In this document: positions 7,521-15,504 of the stretch, piece after piece
How positions within the stretch are numbered: the first letter of the stretch is position 1
Layout of the letters: every line of letters starts with the position of its first letter
Source of the DNA: Streptomyces sp. B3I8
Lineage (GTDB): Bacteria > Actinomycetota > Actinomycetes > Streptomycetales > Streptomycetaceae
Direction: 5' to 3'
NCBI RefSeq assembly: GCF_030816915.1
Contig: NZ_JAUSYN010000001.1
Coordinates: forward strand, 400,795-464,794
DNA length: 64,000 bases
Translations under genes and position numbers: made by a program
Notes under the pieces: model-generated
Databases searched by the model: none
What the model was told of the DNA's origin: nothing
The model's input: only the letters and a program-made list of their open reading frames with translations

Positions 7521-7542
7521 GGGCATCCTCCAGTTCTAGAAT

Positions 7543-7588
7543 GCGGACCTGAGGTCCGCTTCGACGAAGATACGGACCACGGGTCCGT
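7543..7588. promoter_or_regulatory. Twin TetR operators
   Basis: Two near-identical dyads, GCGGACC-TGA-GGTCCGC (7543-7559) and ACGGACC-ACG-GGTCCGT (7572-7588), lie 29 bp apart centre to centre in the 88-bp gap between the SnoaL-like and TetR starts. They likely bind the adjacent TetR and control both directions. Confidence 0.75.
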
Positions 7589-7608
7589 TTTGCAAATGGA
7601 GGAGCAGC

Positions 7609-8214
7609 ATGCCGGAGCGCAGGTCCCGCAAGGACGCCGCCCGCAACCAGGTGGCCGTACTCGAGGCCGCCGACACCCTTTTCGCCCGCCGTGGGAGTCC
7701 CGAAGACATCACCATGTCCGACGTCGCCGCAGCGGCCGGCGTCGGCAAGGGCACGCTCTTCCGGGCCTTCGGTGATCGCGCCGGGCTGCTCCGCGCCCTG
7801 TACGAGACACGGCTCGAACCGATCAGGGAGGCCATCGCAGCCGGCCCACCGCCCCTGGGGCCCACGACCCCACCGCAGGATCGCGTGCCCGCCCTGCTCG
7901 ACGCCGTCCTGTGCTTCAAACTCGACAACCGGCGCCTCGCGCTGGCCCTGGAGGAAAGCGGGAGCAGCAGCCCGTACCGGGCGGAACACTACGAGCGGTG
8001 GCACCGCCTGCTCCGAGCCGTGCTGGAGCAGATCCCCGGCCTGACCGACAGCGACTTCACCGCTCACGCCCTGCTCGCCGCCACACGAGCCGACCTCATC
8101 GAGCACCTGGCCGCAGAAGAGCGTATTCCGAGGGAAAGAATGCGGGCGCAGTTGGCGAGCTTCGTCACCGGCGTCCTGGCCTCCGGCCCACCGCGAGGCA
8201 CGACCGCCGAGTGA
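7609..8214 (+). CDS. TetR-family repressor (201 aa)
   Basis: N-terminal TetR HTH: ADTLFARRGSPEDITMSDVA, then AAGVGKGTLFRAFGDRAGLL as recognition helix. The C-terminal ligand domain is variable. The ATG has GGAGG upstream (AATGGAGGAGCAGC). It diverges from the snoaL-nmrA operon with two operators in between, so local autoregulated repression induced by a small molecule is inferred. Confidence 0.9.
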   Translation: MPERRSRKDAARNQVAVLEAADTLFARRGSPEDITMSDVAAAAGVGKGTLFRAFGDRAGLLRALYETRLEPIREAIAAGPPPLGPTTPPQDRVPALLDAVLCFKLDNRRLALALEESGSSSPYRAEHYERWHRLLRAVLEQIPGLTDSDFTAHALLAATRADLIEHLAAEERIPRERMRAQLASFVTGVLASGPPRGTTAE

Positions 8215-8624
8215 TCGAGGACCGGGTGAGTCCTTGACCAGCGGGGCCTCTCACGAACGACCCCTTGCCCGAGCAGGATCAGCAAATAGCCGCAGTGCCG
8301 CGATCCGAGCGGCGTCGTGCCGGGTCAGAGTTCATGGCGTCCGGCGTGCGGCTGTTCACCGTCGCGGAACGAGCCGGGCAGATCGAGCCCGACCGCAACC
8401 TGACGTCTCCTGTCCGTCGCACTGATCACCGACGATGCCGGACAGCGCCTCGTCCGGGCTGCCCGCGCTTTGCCCGCCGCCTTACCCCGTCATCAAGGAC
8501 CGTCGGATCCGATGGGATCAGAGCCGTTCCGTACCCCCCGGGGAGCGGGGGTCGATCGGACGCGCGGGCGCCTGTCGTCATTCGGTCCTTTGCCGACACC
8601 CGGTTCGGCGCGCGGCGCAAGGCG
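8215..8624. other. 410-bp stretch without a recognisable gene
   Basis: Between the convergent TetR and MarR genes. Open frames cross it but show no known motifs and no ribosome sites. A fragment reading GVRLFTVAERAGQIEPDRNL on the + strand could be a gene relic; I could not place it. Confidence 0.4.
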
Positions 8625-9122
8625 TCAGCAGTCGGAGTCCGCGGGAGCGTCCGCCGAGTTTTGCGCGGTCCGGGCGACGCGGGCCAGCAGGGTGCGCAGG
8701 TGGTGGGCGTCGTGTTCGTCGAGGTCGGCGAGCAGTTCCGCCTCGGCGGCGGCGAGGTTGTCACGGACCTGGGCGAGGCGAGTGCGTCCGGTGTCGGTGA
8801 GCAGGACCTGGCGTGCGCGGCGGTCGCGGGGGTCGGGTCTGCGGGTGACGAGGTGGTGGGCTTCGAGGTCGTCGAGGAGGTACGTCATGACCGTCCGGTC
8901 GAGGCTGACCGCCTTGGCGAGGGCGAGCTGGGACGGGGGCTCTCCGTCGGCGAGGGCGACCAGGACGAGGTAGGCGCGTGCGCCGCCGGGCAGGTCGGCG
9001 ACCGATTCGGTGGCGACCCGTCGGAAGGCCGAGGAGACCATGCGGATCGCCCAGCCCAGGTCCGTGTCCAGCGTCGGCCGGGAGTCCTCGCCGGGGTGCG
9101 TGTCCGACGTCGATGCGCTCAT
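8625..9122 (-). CDS. MarR-family regulator (165 aa)
   Basis: Winged-helix MarR. It reads SQLALAKAVSLDRTVMTYLLDDLEAHHLVTRRPDPRDRRAR, covering the recognition helix and wing with the typical DPRDRRA. The ATG at 9122 is preferred over 9176 because the longer frame reads through the large operator palindrome. Divergent from the SDR operon at 9265, which it probably represses until an aromatic or oxidising ligand binds. Confidence 0.9.
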   Translation of the reverse strand: MSASTSDTHPGEDSRPTLDTDLGWAIRMVSSAFRRVATESVADLPGGARAYLVLVALADGEPPSQLALAKAVSLDRTVMTYLLDDLEAHHLVTRRPDPRDRRARQVLLTDTGRTRLAQVRDNLAAAEAELLADLDEHDAHHLRTLLARVARTAQNSADAPADSDC

Positions 9123-9130
9123 CTCCGCAC

Positions 9131-9189
9131 CATAGCACGATGCTATGCATCCAAGATGTTCTTGCGAACAGAACATCTTGGATGCATAG
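9131..9189. promoter_or_regulatory. Compound MarR operator with 20-bp arms
   Basis: A perfect inverted repeat has 20-bp arms at 9143-9162 and 9170-9189 around a 7-nt spacer TGCGAAC. A second dyad, CATAGCA-CGA-TGCTATG (9131-9147), overlaps its left arm. Both sit between the MarR start and the SDR start. The size is unusual and suggests two MarR dimers. Confidence 0.75.
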
Positions 9190-9264
9190 TGAATTGGGCA
9201 GCCGGAGCGACCGCACGTCGTGCGCTGATCGCCCGGACCCCTCTATCGCAAGGAAATGCCCACG

Positions 9265-10017
9265 ATGAGCAGCAGAAACGATCTGCAGGGCCGCACGGCG
9301 CTGGTGACCGGAGCCACCTCGGGGATCGGCAAGGCCATCGCCCGCAACCTGGCCGGCCAGGGCGCTTCGGTCGTGCTGCACGGTCGCGACCAGGCGCGCG
9401 GCGAGGCACTGGTGAAGGAGTTGGCGGCCGAGGGCGCGACGGCGCGTTTCCTCGCCGCCGACCTGTCCGACGCGCAGGACACGCTGCGCCTGGCCGCCGA
9501 GGCCGGCCGGGTCGACATCCTGGTGAGCAACGCGGGCCTGTACGTGTTCGCGCCGACCGCCGCGACGGACGCCACGAGCTTCGACCGGCACATCGCCGTC
9601 AACACCCGCGCCCCCTTCCTCCTGGTCGGGGCGCTCGCACCGGGTATGGCCGACCGAGGACAGGGATCGATCGTCCTCGTCGGCTCCAGCGCCGCCCGCC
9701 TGCCCGCCGCGGTCGGCGCCGCCTACGGCGCCTCCAAAGCCGGAGCGGAGATCCTCACCCGCTACTGGGCCACCGAGTACGGGCCCGCCGGCGTGCGCGT
9801 CAACACCGTCTCCCCGGGCCCGGTCCACACCGAGGGCACCCGCTCGATGCTCGGCGAGCACATCGCCGTCCTGGACACCACCAACGCCCGCGGCCGCGCC
9901 GGCGACCCGCGGGAGATCGCCGAGATCGTGTCCTTCCTCGTCGGCCCGGCCAGCTCGTACGTCAATGGAGCCGTGCTCTTCGCCGACGGCGGCGAGCGAA
10001 GCGCCCTTCCCGCCTGA
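9265..10017 (+). CDS. Short-chain dehydrogenase/reductase (250 aa)
   Basis: Classical SDR: TGATSGIGKA cofactor loop, VSNAG, catalytic Ser in VGSSAA, YGASK catalytic Tyr/Lys and the C-terminal PGPVHTEGT segment. AAGGAA lies 9 nt before the ATG at 9265; an ATG at 9256 touches it, so 9265 is preferred. First of three genes (SDR, epimerase, epoxide hydrolase-like) under the MarR operator. The substrate is unknown. Confidence 0.9.
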   Translation: MSSRNDLQGRTALVTGATSGIGKAIARNLAGQGASVVLHGRDQARGEALVKELAAEGATARFLAADLSDAQDTLRLAAEAGRVDILVSNAGLYVFAPTAATDATSFDRHIAVNTRAPFLLVGALAPGMADRGQGSIVLVGSSAARLPAAVGAAYGASKAGAEILTRYWATEYGPAGVRVNTVSPGPVHTEGTRSMLGEHIAVLDTTNARGRAGDPREIAEIVSFLVGPASSYVNGAVLFADGGERSALPA

Positions 10018-10028
10018 GGAGCAGTCCC

Positions 10029-10937
10029 ATGAACGTCTTCATCATCGGAGCCACCGGTTTCGTCGGCGGCCGCCTCGCCCCCCACCTGGCCGCCGAAGGA
10101 CACACCGTCTCCGGCCTGGCCCGCACCGATACCGCTGTCACCGCCCTGCGGCAGCGGGGCATCACCCCCGTCGCAGCCGACCTGGACGCACGCCGCCCGG
10201 CCGCGATCGACGCCGCGTCGGCCGCGGACGCCGTCATCTATGCCGCCCAGGCCGACCCGGAACAGGAAACGGCCACCGTCGCCGACCTGACCCGTGCGCT
10301 GGCGGGATCCGGCAAGACGCTGCTCTTCCTGTCCGGCAGCGGCGTACTGATGCAGCGCACCGCAGGCGCCTGGAGTCCGGACGTCTTCGCCGAGGACGAC
10401 GCCTTCGCCACCGAGCCACTGGCCGGATTCCGCAAGGATGCCGAGGACGCCGTTCTGGCCTCCGCCGCTCACGGTGTGCGCGCGATGGTGGTCCGCCCCG
10501 GCCAGATCTGGGGCCCCGGCGACCACGGACACATGTCGATGATCTACCAGTCGGTCGCCGTGCTCGGCGCCGCCGCATACGTCGGCGACGGGCTCGCCGT
10601 CTACAGCCACGTCCACATCGACGACGTGACCCGCCTGTTCAGCCTCGCTCTGGCCAAGGGCCGGGCAGGGGGCCTGTACCACGCGGTCGCCGGTGAGACC
10701 CCGAACCGGTGGATCGCGGAGAAGGTCGCCGAAGACCTCGGCGTGAAGACCCGCAGCGTCACCCCGGAGGAGGCCGAGCAGGTGTGGGGGCCGTTCGGCG
10801 CCCTCGTCCTGGCCGCCTCCAGCCGTATCCGCGCCACCGCCGCCCAGCGGGAACTGGGCTGGCAACCCCGGCACACCGACATGCTCACCATGACCGGCGA
10901 CCAGCGCTTGCGCGACCTGGCCGTCCCCACCGGCTGA
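10029..10937 (+). CDS. NAD-dependent epimerase/dehydratase-like protein (302 aa)
   Basis: Extended-SDR Rossmann protein with N-terminal IIGATGFVGGRLAPHL and a C-terminal substrate domain. The usual YxxxK is not obvious; the region reads GFRKDAEDAVLAS with RPGQIWGPGDHG after it, typical of the atypical SDRs near this family. It starts 11 nt after the SDR stop, so it is co-transcribed. The reaction is not assigned. Confidence 0.82.
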   Translation: MNVFIIGATGFVGGRLAPHLAAEGHTVSGLARTDTAVTALRQRGITPVAADLDARRPAAIDAASAADAVIYAAQADPEQETATVADLTRALAGSGKTLLFLSGSGVLMQRTAGAWSPDVFAEDDAFATEPLAGFRKDAEDAVLASAAHGVRAMVVRPGQIWGPGDHGHMSMIYQSVAVLGAAAYVGDGLAVYSHVHIDDVTRLFSLALAKGRAGGLYHAVAGETPNRWIAEKVAEDLGVKTRSVTPEEAEQVWGPFGALVLAASSRIRATAAQRELGWQPRHTDMLTMTGDQRLRDLAVPTG

Positions 10938-11018
10938 CACCCGCCGTTGCCGGGGGCCTCGGGCCCGCGGCAGCAGCCCTCTCCCGCAGGCTTCCTCCTT
11001 CCCGAAAGGCTTCGACCC

Positions 11019-11876
11019 GTGAGCAGCACCGACTGGCTTCCCGACGGCTACACCCTCCAGCGCACAGCCACCAACGACACGCACCTGTCCGTGGCGGTCG
11101 GAGGCAGCGGACCGATCCTGGTCCTCCTGCACGGCTGGCCCCAGACCTCGCGCGCCTGGGCCCGCGTCATGCCCGCACTCGCCCGCACCCACACCGTCGT
11201 CGTCCCCGACCTGCGCGGCACCGGCGAGAGCGAACGCCCCGAGAACGGCTACGCCAAGACCGACCAGGCCGACGACATGCGCGGCGTTCTCGACGCCCTG
11301 AACCTGACGGGACCGGTCGCGGTGGTCGGCCACGACATCGGCTCCATGGTCGCCCTGGCCTGGGCCGCCTCCCACCCCGACGACATCTCCCGACTGGTCC
11401 TGGTCGACGCCCTGCTGCCCGGCCTCGGCCTGGAAGAGGCGATGAACGTCGCCGAAGGCGGCATGTGGCACTTCGGCCTCTTCATGACCGAGCACATACC
11501 GGAGATGCTCTTCGACGGCCATGAGCTGGAGTTCTTCACCGCCACCTTCAGCGCCATGTCCAACCCGGGCACCTTCACCGACACCGACCTCGCCCACTAC
11601 GCCCGTGCCTACACCGGCCGCGAGCGGCTGCGCGGCGGGTTCGCCCATTACCGCACCCTCCTTGACGACGGCCGCGACAACCGCGCCCTGCTCGCCCGGC
11701 GCAAGCTGCCCATGCCTGTCCTGGCCATCGGCACCACCCGTTCCGGTACCAGCACCGCCCAGGCCCTGGGGCCCCACGCCAAGGATGTACGCAGCGCCGT
11801 CGCACCGACCGGACACTTCGTCGCCGAAGAGGACCCCAGCTGGTTCACCGAGACGGTGACCACCTTCCTCGCGTGA
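11019..11876 (+). CDS. Epoxide hydrolase-like alpha/beta hydrolase (285 aa)
   Basis: Alpha/beta hydrolase with HGWPQTSRAW (oxyanion region) and the nucleophile elbow GHDIGS, where Asp replaces Ser as in epoxide hydrolases and haloalkane dehalogenases. The C-terminal catalytic His is in PTGHFVAEEDP. The GTG at 11019 follows GAAAGGC. Third gene of the MarR-linked cluster, 81 nt after the epimerase gene. Confidence 0.85.
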   Translation: MSSTDWLPDGYTLQRTATNDTHLSVAVGGSGPILVLLHGWPQTSRAWARVMPALARTHTVVVPDLRGTGESERPENGYAKTDQADDMRGVLDALNLTGPVAVVGHDIGSMVALAWAASHPDDISRLVLVDALLPGLGLEEAMNVAEGGMWHFGLFMTEHIPEMLFDGHELEFFTATFSAMSNPGTFTDTDLAHYARAYTGRERLRGGFAHYRTLLDDGRDNRALLARRKLPMPVLAIGTTRSGTSTAQALGPHAKDVRSAVAPTGHFVAEEDPSWFTETVTTFLA

Positions 11877-12420
11877 TCCTCCGGCCCTTCGACGCCGAAG
11901 GCCGTGACTCACCGATCCCCGCTCCCGTCGTCGCCCTCGTCCGGCCCGGGTGCGTCCGGGGCGCGCAGCGGGCGCAGGACGCCGCCAGCCGGGACGCCGG
12001 CGGTGAAGCCGTAGCGGCCGAGCGGTCCGGGAAGATCGACATCAGCAGACTGACCGCGGTCCTCACGGAGCTGTACTCACCCTGGCCAGTCCAGCCCGGC
12101 ATGCATGCCGAGGATCGAACGAGCCCTTCCCGGCCCGTACCGGCCCGTCCCCGTCCCCGTCCGGATCACATCACCATGTGGAAGGCCCGTCGGCAGACGA
12201 TCGGCCTCCTCGACGCTCGCCGGTGAACTCGGGCTGATCGAAGCCGCCTCCCATGCCGCAGAGACGGCACGCCTCGGACTGGCGCGCTGGCGGCCCGAGG
12301 CCGGTCACCGACCAGTTGGTCCAACCGCAGTGGCAACGTGTCCCCGGTTCGGCGCGAGGTCCTGGCCCTGCCCGCCGCAGGGATGTGACAGCGGCCCGGC
12401 CCGTCGGCAAGCCCGGACCC
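11877..12420. other. Gene-poor 540-bp stretch
   Basis: No frame shows a recognised family or a ribosome site. A minus-strand stretch near 12020 reads LPGPLGRYGFTAGVPAGG and may be a relic of an unknown gene. Nothing else is supported. Confidence 0.4.
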
Positions 12421-12570
12421 ATGACACACGCCGCGCCGGCTCCCGGCGGGTTCGACGAGTCCGAGATGTACGAGATCTTCGAGCGGGGGTGTGCGGCGGC
12501 CGGCCTCGACTGCTCCGACGCCCGCCTGCTGCGCGGGCAGACGAACGCGGTCGTCCTCCTGGATCTGTTC
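12421..12570 (+). pseudogene. N-terminal fragment of an aminoglycoside phosphotransferase-like gene
   Basis: From the ATG at 12421 the frame reads MTHAAPAPGGFDESEMYEIF and continues to LLRGQTNAVVLL, typical of the first 45 residues of APH/choline-kinase-fold phosphotransferases (helix, then the nucleotide-binding strand). It then loses similarity. The ATP-lysine and HxDxxxxN catalytic loop are missing, so it is non-functional. Confidence 0.45.
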
Positions 12571-12719
12571 GTACGGCGCCGACCACGGGCAGGCGCCGAC
12601 GAGGCAGGAGATCGACCACGACTCTCGTGTCGGCCACGTGCAGCGACTCTGTGGCTCGACGGCGGGCGACTGGTGCTTGCCCCGTGCCGGAACTCCCCAG
12701 GTCACCGTCTGCGCGACCG

Positions 12720-13394
12720 CTATGTCTGTCCGTCGCCGAGCGTGGGGTCGCCGCTGTAGGTGGTGACCTGTGCCGCCGCGGTGAGGGCGCTCTCCAGCCG
12801 TGCGCGCAGGCCTGGGCGGGTCTTCTCGCCCGGCTGTTTCGCCCACTGCTCCACGGCGGATTGGAACGCGGCGACGAGGAGGTCCTGGGCCAGGCGCGGG
12901 CGCAGGTCTTCAGGGTCGGTCAGGGTCAGCCGCGTGGACAGTGTCTGCCGGGTTCGGTCGCTGATGCGGTCGCAGAAGCTCAGGTTGTGTGCGGTGATCG
13001 AGGGCGAGGTCTCCGCAAGCCGCCGGCTGGCCGCCATGCGTTCCGCCCAGTGGGAGGCGGTCATCTTGTCGAGCGCGGTGAGCAGGGCATCTTGCAGGAT
13101 CGCGAAGACAGGCCGGCCAGAGGACGGGACTGACTCGACTTCGCGCAGAAAGGTCAGCCACAGTTCGTGGCTGGGGGCCAGGACGGCGTCCTCCTTGCTG
13201 GCGAAGTAGCGGAAGAACGTCCTTTTGGAGATCTCCACCGTGGCGCAGACCTCGTCCAGCGTCGTCTCGGCGAAGCCGTGTTCCTGGAAGAGGCGCAGGG
13301 CGGCGTCGATGAGAGCATCCCGGGTCTGCTGCTTCTTGCGTTCTCGCAGCCCGGCGGGAGCTTCGGGCGCTGCCCTCAGTCTGGCGGTTGACAT
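12720..13394 (-). CDS. TetR-family regulator (224 aa)
   Basis: TetR HTH: LIDAALRLFQEHGFAETTLD, then EVCATVEISKRTFFRYFASKEDAVL, with the KRTFFRYF recognition helix. A basic N-terminus (RERKKQQTR) precedes it. The C-terminal half resembles MftR/AcrR ligand domains. It diverges from the quinone oxidoreductase gene at 13466, with an inverted repeat between them, so it likely represses that gene. Confidence 0.9.
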   Translation of the reverse strand: MSTARLRAAPEAPAGLRERKKQQTRDALIDAALRLFQEHGFAETTLDEVCATVEISKRTFFRYFASKEDAVLAPSHELWLTFLREVESVPSSGRPVFAILQDALLTALDKMTASHWAERMAASRRLAETSPSITAHNLSFCDRISDRTRQTLSTRLTLTDPEDLRPRLAQDLLVAAFQSAVEQWAKQPGEKTRPGLRARLESALTAAAQVTTYSGDPTLGDGQT

Positions 13395-13418
13395 GCGATC
13401 ACCCTAACAAGATGCTGA

Positions 13419-13444
13419 CACTGATACGCGTCTGCCACTCAGTG
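13419..13444. promoter_or_regulatory. Candidate TetR operator
   Basis: Inverted repeat CACTGA (13419-13424) and TCAGTG (13439-13444), inside the longer arms TGACACTGA and TCAGTGACA. It lies between the divergent TetR and oxidoreductase starts. Confidence 0.45.
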
Positions 13445-13465
13445 ACAAATTTTGGGATGGTGTTC

Positions 13466-14416
13466 ATGAAGGCTGTCATCGTGCCGTCGTTCGGGGATTC
13501 CGACGTGCTCACACTCGTCGATCACGCCGAGCCCATCCCAGGGCTGGGGCGGGTGGTGGTGAAGATGGAGGCCGCAGGGGTCGGCTATGTCGATGTGATG
13601 GCTCGCAAGGGCGACTACCAGCCGCTCTCCGAACCCGGCTTCGTCCCGGGGCTGGAGGCGGCAGGCACTGTTGCCGCTGTCGGGAAGGGAGTGGACGCGC
13701 GGTGGACCGGTCAGCGGGTCTTCCTGCTGACGAAGTGCGGAGCCTATGCCGAAGCAATCGAAGTCGGCGAGCGTGACCTCGTTCGCCTGCCGGCGGGTGT
13801 CAGCGCCGCCGAGGCGGTCGCGTTGGGCATCAACGCACTGGTGGCGGGCTTGGGCCTGGACAGGGCGAACGTCAAGAAGGGCGATCGGGTGCTGGTCAGG
13901 GGTGCCGGTGGGGGCATCGGGCTGATGGCCGCCCAGTTGGCCACCTTGGCTGAGGGCGAGGTGACCGCGATCACTTCGTCGCCGGAGCGTGCGGATCGGC
14001 TGCGGGAACTCGGTGTGGCGCGGGTTCTGGACCGCAGCGAAGGCGTGGACGGCAGGGGGGAGGGCTACGACGTCGTCGTCGACCCGGTTGCGGGCGCGGA
14101 CCTCGGCCGCTACATCGAGGGCTTGCGGCCCAACGGCCGGTACTTGCTCGTCGGGTCCGCAGGGGGCGTACCAGAGCCGGATACCTTCCAGAGTTTCCTC
14201 GCCGGCTACCACAACTCACCAACACTGATCGCTTTCAGTCTCAATTCTGTTGGCCCTGAAACGGTCGGAGTGGCGGCGGCCGCACTGTTCGATCAAGCTG
14301 CCCGGGGCGATCTCCGAGGGGTCATTGACGAACAGTTCCCGCTCGCCGAAGCTCACCGCGCACACGAGCGTCTCGAATCGGCTCCCGTCTTCGGAAAGAT
14401 CACGCTGCACCCCTAA
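13466..14416 (+). CDS. Quinone oxidoreductase-type MDR dehydrogenase (316 aa)
   Basis: Medium-chain dehydrogenase/reductase of the zinc-free QOR group: GroES-like N-domain (MKAVIVPSFGDSDVLTLV, EAAGVGYVDVMARKGDY) and a Rossmann domain with RGAGGGIGLMAAQLA. No structural or catalytic zinc cysteines are visible. The ATG at 13466 is chosen over 13457 because GGATGG precedes it and MKAV is the usual family start. Likely NADPH-dependent quinone or enone reduction, repressed by the divergent TetR. Confidence 0.88.
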   Translation: MKAVIVPSFGDSDVLTLVDHAEPIPGLGRVVVKMEAAGVGYVDVMARKGDYQPLSEPGFVPGLEAAGTVAAVGKGVDARWTGQRVFLLTKCGAYAEAIEVGERDLVRLPAGVSAAEAVALGINALVAGLGLDRANVKKGDRVLVRGAGGGIGLMAAQLATLAEGEVTAITSSPERADRLRELGVARVLDRSEGVDGRGEGYDVVVDPVAGADLGRYIEGLRPNGRYLLVGSAGGVPEPDTFQSFLAGYHNSPTLIAFSLNSVGPETVGVAAAALFDQAARGDLRGVIDEQFPLAEAHRAHERLESAPVFGKITLHP

Positions 14417-14505
14417 GGGCTGTCCCACCGTCGCGGGAGGGGTTGACGGCGTAGATCAGCGGGTCCTGCGCGGAGGGCCACGTCCGGAGCAAGGGGGGGC
14501 TGGCC

Positions 14506-14709
14506 ATGGCGTTGTCGGAATTCTCCGACCGGCTGCCGCGGTGTTCACGGTGCCGAGGCGACCTCATCATGTGCGGGGTGGCGCCGCAGAACGACGAACA
14601 CGGACGGCCGATCCACCTGGAGCTGTGGCCGGTGTGCGACACCGGCGACGTGGACCGCCCGGCGGCCCCAGCGATGGCTGCGCGGCACTCTGCTTGCCGA
14701 CCGACGTGA
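14506..14709 (+). CDS. Small cysteine-containing protein, possibly 3'-damaged (67 aa)
   Basis: Reads MALSEFSDRLPRCSRCRGDL, then MCGVAPQNDEHGRPIHLELW and a second Cys after WPV (VCDTGD). CxxC plus a later C suggests a small zinc-ribbon-like protein known as a hypothetical family in Streptomyces (perhaps DUF6300; from memory, not checked). The last ten residues look like frame noise, so the 3' end may be truncated. The leader 14417-14505 starts with GGGCTGTCCCA, reminiscent of an IS end. Confidence 0.45.
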   Translation: MALSEFSDRLPRCSRCRGDLIMCGVAPQNDEHGRPIHLELWPVCDTGDVDRPAAPAMAARHSACRPT

Positions 14710-14731
14710 ACGCCCTGGCGTGATACGGCGC

Positions 14732-14758
14732 CCGCCCGGAGCGAGGGAGCCCGGGCGG
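14732..14758. terminator. Hairpin terminator between convergent genes
   Basis: CCGCCCGG (14732-14739) and CCGGGCGG (14751-14758) form an 8-bp stem with an 11-nt loop, downstream of kdpE on the minus strand and of the small ORF on the plus strand. Confidence 0.5.
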
Positions 14759-14817
14759 TCGACAGGGCCCAGGGCGTGGGTATGGCCATCGTTGGTCTCG
14801 GAACAGCGAACGCGGAA

Positions 14818-15504
14818 TCAAGCGGGAGGGTCGGGGGTGAAGCGGTAGCCGATGCCGGGCTCGGTGATGAGGTAGCAGGGTCGGGAGGGTTCTGGTTCCA
14901 GCTTGCGGCGCAGGTTGGCGAGGTGAACGCGCAGGTAGTTGGTCTCCTTCTCATAGCGCGGTCCCCAGACCTCCTGGAGGAGTTGGCGTTGGGTGACCAG
15001 GCGTCCGGGGTTGCGGACGAGAATCTCCAGCAGATGCCATTCGGTGGGAGTGAGGCGGATTTCGCCGGCTGCGGTGGTGACGCGCTTGACGGCGAGGTCG
15101 ATGGTGAAGGCCGCTGTGGTGATCACGGGCTGTTCGTCGGCGGGGGTGGCGCGGCGCAGGGCGGCGCGGATGCGGGCGAGGAGTTCGCCCATGCCGAAGG
15201 GTTTGGTGACGTAATCGTCGGCGCCGGCATCCAGGGCGTTGATCTTGGCGGTCTCGTCGTGACGGGCGGACAGGACGATGATCGGAGCGGTGGACCAGCC
15301 GCGGAGGCTTTCGACGATGTTGATGCCGTCAAGGTCGGGCAGCCCGAGGTCGATGACAGCAAGGTCGGGGGCTGCGGTGGCGGCTGCCTCCAGAGCGGTG
15401 GTGGCGTTGGGCGCCGCGTCGGTCTGGTAGCCGCGGGCGGTCAGGGCGATGGTCAGGGCGCGCAGCAGGTGGGGGTCGTCGTCGACGATGAGGATGCAGG
15501 TCAC
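14818..15504 (-). CDS. kdpE: KdpE-like OmpR-family response regulator (228 aa)
   Basis: Receiver domain (ILIVDDDPHLLRAL, phospho-Asp in LAVIDLGLPDLDG, Lys in DDYVTKPF) plus a winged-helix output domain (RLTPTEWHLLEILVRNPGRL and a LRVHLANLRRKLEPEPSRP loop). This is the KdpE type. The GTG start overlaps the sensor kinase stop by 4 nt (GTGA). Third gene of kimA-kdpD-kdpE, so it likely activates K+ uptake under low K+. Candidate binding sites lie upstream of kimA (18948-19001). Confidence 0.9.
   Translation of the reverse strand: MTCILIVDDDPHLLRALTIALTARGYQTDAAPNATTALEAAATAAPDLAVIDLGLPDLDGINIVESLRGWSTAPIIVLSARHDETAKINALDAGADDYVTKPFGMGELLARIRAALRRATPADEQPVITTAAFTIDLAVKRVTTAAGEIRLTPTEWHLLEILVRNPGRLVTQRQLLQEVWGPRYEKETNYLRVHLANLRRKLEPEPSRPCYLITEPGIGYRFTPDPPA

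Noticed and set aside
9762..11912. Long minus-strand open frame of about 716 codons
   Set aside because: It is antisense to the SDR, epimerase and hydrolase genes; Gly/Ala-rich with no motifs, caused by high-GC codon bias.
14417..14440. GGGCTGTCCCA as an intact IS
   Set aside because: Only one end-like sequence is present here and no transposase adjoins it; a similar sequence near 30480 is also isolated.
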